From positions 102,755 to 166,754 of the forward strand of contig CAKRFN010000005.1 of NCBI GenBank assembly GCA_934320655.1: a DNA stretch of 64,000 nucleotides, written 5' to 3'. Source of the stretch: an uncultured Eubacterium sp. GTDB lineage: Bacteria; Bacillota; Clostridia; Lachnospirales; Lachnospiraceae. Positions 62,110 to 64,000 of the stretch are shown piece by piece (positions within the stretch are counted from its first letter, which is position 1; each line of letters opens with the position of its first letter). The notes under the pieces were generated by a model. That model saw only the letters and a list, made by a program, of their open reading frames with translations. It searched no databases and had not been told where the DNA came from. Made by a program: the position numbers and the translations under genes.

Positions 62110-62682
62110 ATGAGCAATTTAAAGGTTTTAATGTTAAACGGCAGCCCCAGACCTAACGGGAACACCGCCGTGGCGCTTCATGAGATGGAGCAGGTATTTA
62201 CGGAAAACGGTGTGGATGTCGAGACAGTTGTTGTAGGTAATCAGGCGGTGCGCGGATGTATTGCCTGCAACGGCTGTGCGGCGAAGGGCTGTTGTGTGTT
62301 TGATGATATTGTGAATGAGCTGGCGCCGAAATTCGAGACGGCAGATGGTCTGGTCGTTGCCAGTCCCGTGTACTATGCATCTGCAAATGCGACGCTGATC
62401 GCATGCCTTGACCGTCTGTTTTACAGCACGCCTTTTGATAAGACAATGAAGGTCGGTGCGAGTGTGGCTTGTGCAAGAAGGGGCGGCTGCTCGGCGACCT
62501 TTGATGAGCTGAACAAATATTTTACGATCTCGAATATGCCGGTCGCGCCCAGCCAGTATTGGAACAGCATTCACGGACGCACACCGGGCGAGGCATTGCA
62601 GGATGAGGAAGGCCGTCAGACGATGCGCACACTCGCTAAAAACTTTACAAAAGCGATCGAGCGCTTTGCAAACATGCAGTAG
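62110..62682 (+). CDS. NADPH-dependent FMN reductase/flavodoxin-fold protein
   Basis: 190 residues from ATG 62110 (AAGGAG 9 to 10 bases upstream). Flavodoxin-like fold: KVLMLNGSPRPNGNTAVALHEM binds FMN phosphate, LVVASPVYYASANATLIACLDRLFY binds the ring. A Cys-rich loop RGCIACNGCAAKGCCVFDD follows, the pattern of iron-sulfur flavoproteins or NAD(P)H oxidoreductases of anaerobes. It would transfer electrons in redox defence. Follows nadE by about 80 bases. Confidence 0.85.
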   Translation: MSNLKVLMLNGSPRPNGNTAVALHEMEQVFTENGVDVETVVVGNQAVRGCIACNGCAAKGCCVFDDIVNELAPKFETADGLVVASPVYYASANATLIACLDRLFYSTPFDKTMKVGASVACARRGGCSATFDELNKYFTISNMPVAPSQYWNSIHGRTPGEALQDEEGRQTMRTLAKNFTKAIERFANMQ

Positions 62683-62785
62683 CAGAGCAAAACGTATCAG
62701 AATGTATCAAACAATAGTCAAACTGAATATAGCAGAAATTAAATGCACTCGTCAAGATAAAATAATGAGTGTAGGTATTGCTAAC

Positions 62786-62814
62786 GGACAAGGCGAAAGT
62801 CTTGTCCATTTTTT
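62786..62814 (+). terminator. Terminator after the FMN reductase gene
   Basis: 7-bp stem GGACAAG (62786-62792) with CTTGTCC (62801-62807), then ATTTTTTA. It marks the boundary to the mobile-element remnant. Confidence 0.75.
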
Positions 62815-63086
62815 ATGTCCAGCTTTGCCAAATCACCCTGCCAGACCGTAGTAGTGGTGAACAGCGGGCAGGACGGTTTATTTCAATCGCTTTATTTGCA
62901 GAAGTGGGCAAAAAGCGTTTTTGAGATTGTAGTAAGGGTAGAGGAGGAAAACTGCTCCGGTCGAGCCTTACTAATGGTAATGCCAATGGCACTATTGGTA
63001 TGTCGTACTCCTGCCGCTACTGCGCTACCATAAAAGCAGAATAAGTAGCAGCGACAAATGGCGGGTTATGGCTGTTCGTTTGCAAA
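62815..63086. other. Non-annotated start of the mobile-element remnant
   Basis: Short open frames only, none with a recognised product. One frame (about 62975-63030) ends in a small Cys pair, SCRYCATIKAE, which looks like the tail of a lost zinc-binding protein. Sequence is unlike the housekeeping genes to the left. Confidence 0.4.
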
Positions 63087-63410
63087 ATGTTTACAAATAC
63101 ATACCCTGCTTTTTGCCGAAAAAATGTCCGTTGTAAAGTGAAGGGAGGTTTGGAGCAGAGTGCCCTGCGTTCTGAGAATACCCTCACCTCAAGTGACGGT
63201 ACTCCGCTTGACCGCATTCTATCTTCAAACGAGGTTGCTTCCAGCAAATATGCCACGGAACAGAGCGCACCGCAAGCCTACTCCATCGGGCGCATGGTTG
63301 ACCGTGAAGCAAAACGCGCCGAGGGCAAAGGCATCGGCTATGACCGCTGGGCGACGATGCACAACCTCAAGGCATGGTCGAAAACCTTTATGTACTTGCA
63401 GGAGCGATAA
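63087..63410 (+). pseudogene. Relaxase/mobilization protein remnant
   Basis: 107 residues are open, but the first 17 (before the GGGAGG at about 63141) are probably not genuine. The block RMVDREAKRAEGKGIGYDRW followed by ATMHNLKAWSKTFMYLQE matches the C-terminal helix pattern of relaxases of clostridial conjugative elements (KGxGYxxWAxxxNLKxxAxTxxYLQ) from memory. The nicking domain with its His triad is not here, so this is a 3' fragment or decayed copy. Confidence 0.45.
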
Positions 63411-63415
63411 AAGCA

Positions 63416-63441
63416 AAATGCCGCCAGAAACGGCGGCATTT
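63416..63441. terminator. Terminator between relaxase remnant and PIN gene
   Basis: 10-bp stem AAATGCCGCC (63416-63425) with GGCGGCATTT (63432-63441), loop AGAAAC; T-rich on the reverse strand, less so on the forward strand. It serves the convergent genes on both sides. Confidence 0.8.
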
Positions 63442-63449
63442 GCGGACAG

Positions 63450-63887
63450 TCAATCCGTCTGATCTTCATTTGTTTCGGTCAGCAGCTCTATGAACTCTGC
63501 CGGGGCGTACACAGGGATCGGCGCTTTGCTGTAATCCTTTGTGTTCCGCGTCACGATGCAGTCCACGCCGGAGCGCGCCGCCGTTTCGGCCATCACGGCA
63601 TCCTCGAAATCGGAAATCTCCGCTGAGATCGCCTTGCGGATGTCCAGCGCCGTAGTGTCCAGCAGCCCGAACAATGCGCAGAGCTTTGTCAGTACGTCGC
63701 GGGTCGCTTTGTCGCTGTGTGTCTGCCGATGCGTCAGGTAGTAAATGTCCGTGATGGCTTTCGCCGTCAGGAAACCTTCAAACTGCCGGTTGGCGCAGAG
63801 TAGGAAAATCGACTGCGCATCCTTGCAGAACGGTTCGCGGCTTTGCAGCGCGTCCACGATGACACAGGTATCAATGACAGCTCTCAT
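63450..63887 (-). CDS. PIN-domain ribonuclease toxin, VapC-like
   Basis: 145 residues. The PIN fold acidic residues are visible: Asp in AVIDTCVIVDAL, Glu/Asp in AEISDFEDAVMAE and Asp/Asn in CIVTRNTKDY. Such proteins cleave RNA, often tRNA, when freed from their antitoxin. The start codon overlaps the stop of the upstream gene on the same strand (ATGA), which is the typical toxin-antitoxin arrangement. Confidence 0.82.
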   Translation of the reverse strand: MRAVIDTCVIVDALQSREPFCKDAQSIFLLCANRQFEGFLTAKAITDIYYLTHRQTHSDKATRDVLTKLCALFGLLDTTALDIRKAISAEISDFEDAVMAETAARSGVDCIVTRNTKDYSKAPIPVYAPAEFIELLTETNEDQTD

Positions 63888-64000
63888 ATCCGTTTCAGCC
63901 TTTCTTCCTTCGCTTCCTCCAACGTCACATCAGCCGGAAGAATCCCGAACAGGGACTTGGCAATGTCCACTCTGTCCTGATGGGGATTGGAGAGCTTGGC
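63884..64000 (-). CDS. Antitoxin partner of the PIN toxin, 5' end outside window
   Basis: Only the last 38 codons are in the window (AKLSNPHQDRVDIAKSLFG, then ILPADVTLEEAKEERLKRI). The acidic/basic helical tail and the ATGA overlap with the PIN gene identify it by context as the antitoxin. The DNA-binding end lies beyond the window. Confidence 0.65.
   Translation of the reverse strand, partial: AKLSNPHQDRVDIAKSLFGILPADVTLEEAKEERLKRI

Noticed and set aside
63450..63887. CRISPR or other defence locus at the right edge
   Set aside because: No repeat-spacer array or cas-like protein was found; only a PIN toxin and its antitoxin.

Overview
The window looks like chromosomal DNA from a spore-forming, low-GC-phylum Clostridia, most likely a Lachnospiraceae gut anaerobe. 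This placement is inferred from gene order and protein character; no 16S rRNA gene is present. The spore genes gpr, spoIIP and sigH occur in typical Firmicutes neighbourhoods (holA-rpsT-gpr-spoIIP-lepA-hemW and ispF-cysS-mrnC-rlmB-sigH). Other lineage-like genes are a DUF1002 protein, a YesL-like protein, a SpoIID-like peptidoglycan-binding protein and a hemicellulose locus paired with a CUT1-type sugar ABC transporter.

Layout. 1-4.0 kb: end of a type IV pilus/pseudopilus locus with three prepilin-like genes. 4.1-14.2 kb: xylan/xylo-oligosaccharide locus (GH3, SGNH esterase, GH43, convergent AraC regulator, then SBP and two permeases with no ATPase). 14.3-16.9 kb: a frameshifted secreted-protein gene and an ECF sigma/anti-sigma/membrane-protein operon. 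17-26.4 kb: MATE exporter, holA, rpsT (reverse), gpr, spoIIP, an inserted secreted C39-like peptidase gene, lepA, hemW. 26.5-26.7 kb: tRNA-Met and tRNA-Val (reverse). 26.8-29.6 kb: YesL-like protein, DAHP synthase, CdaR/PucR-type regulator. 30.3-34.2 kb: ispF-cysS-mrnC-rlmB-sigH. 34.3-36.8 kb: a decayed and an intact tandem copy of a secreted SH3/SLH-like/ricin-lectin protein. 36.9-40.6 kb: pyrE, two membrane proteins, a long M29 aminopeptidase. 41.2-49.3 kb: purE-purM-purN-purD-thyA-folA-AEC transporter-ilvB-ilvN, a biosynthetic cluster linking purine, thymidylate/folate and branched-chain amino acid synthesis. 49.4-62.7 kb: flavin reductase-like protein, orphan CheY, cell-wall protein, GGDEF protein, recJ, lipase-like hydrolase, DUF1002 protein, membrane protein, methyltransferase, hslO, nadE, FMN reductase. 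62.8-64 kb: remnant of a mobilizable element and a PIN-domain toxin-antitoxin pair cut by the window edge.

The most unusual signal is an interspersed element found twice in the same orientation, just upstream of ispF (29885-30145) and purE (40952-41114). Two nearly identical flanks (75 and 61 nt) can pair with each other into a long multi-segment stem. They enclose a variable arm of 125 or 27 nt, and one of the pairs between the copies is changed compensatorily. Short pieces of the same end sequence recur before folA and inside the ilvN terminator. I cannot match it to a known RNA or mobile element; it is either an undescribed structured RNA/5' leader or a hairpin-forming MITE.

Start codons were chosen by ribosome-binding site and family alignment where possible. 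Everything was read by eye, so all family names are recognitions, not search results.
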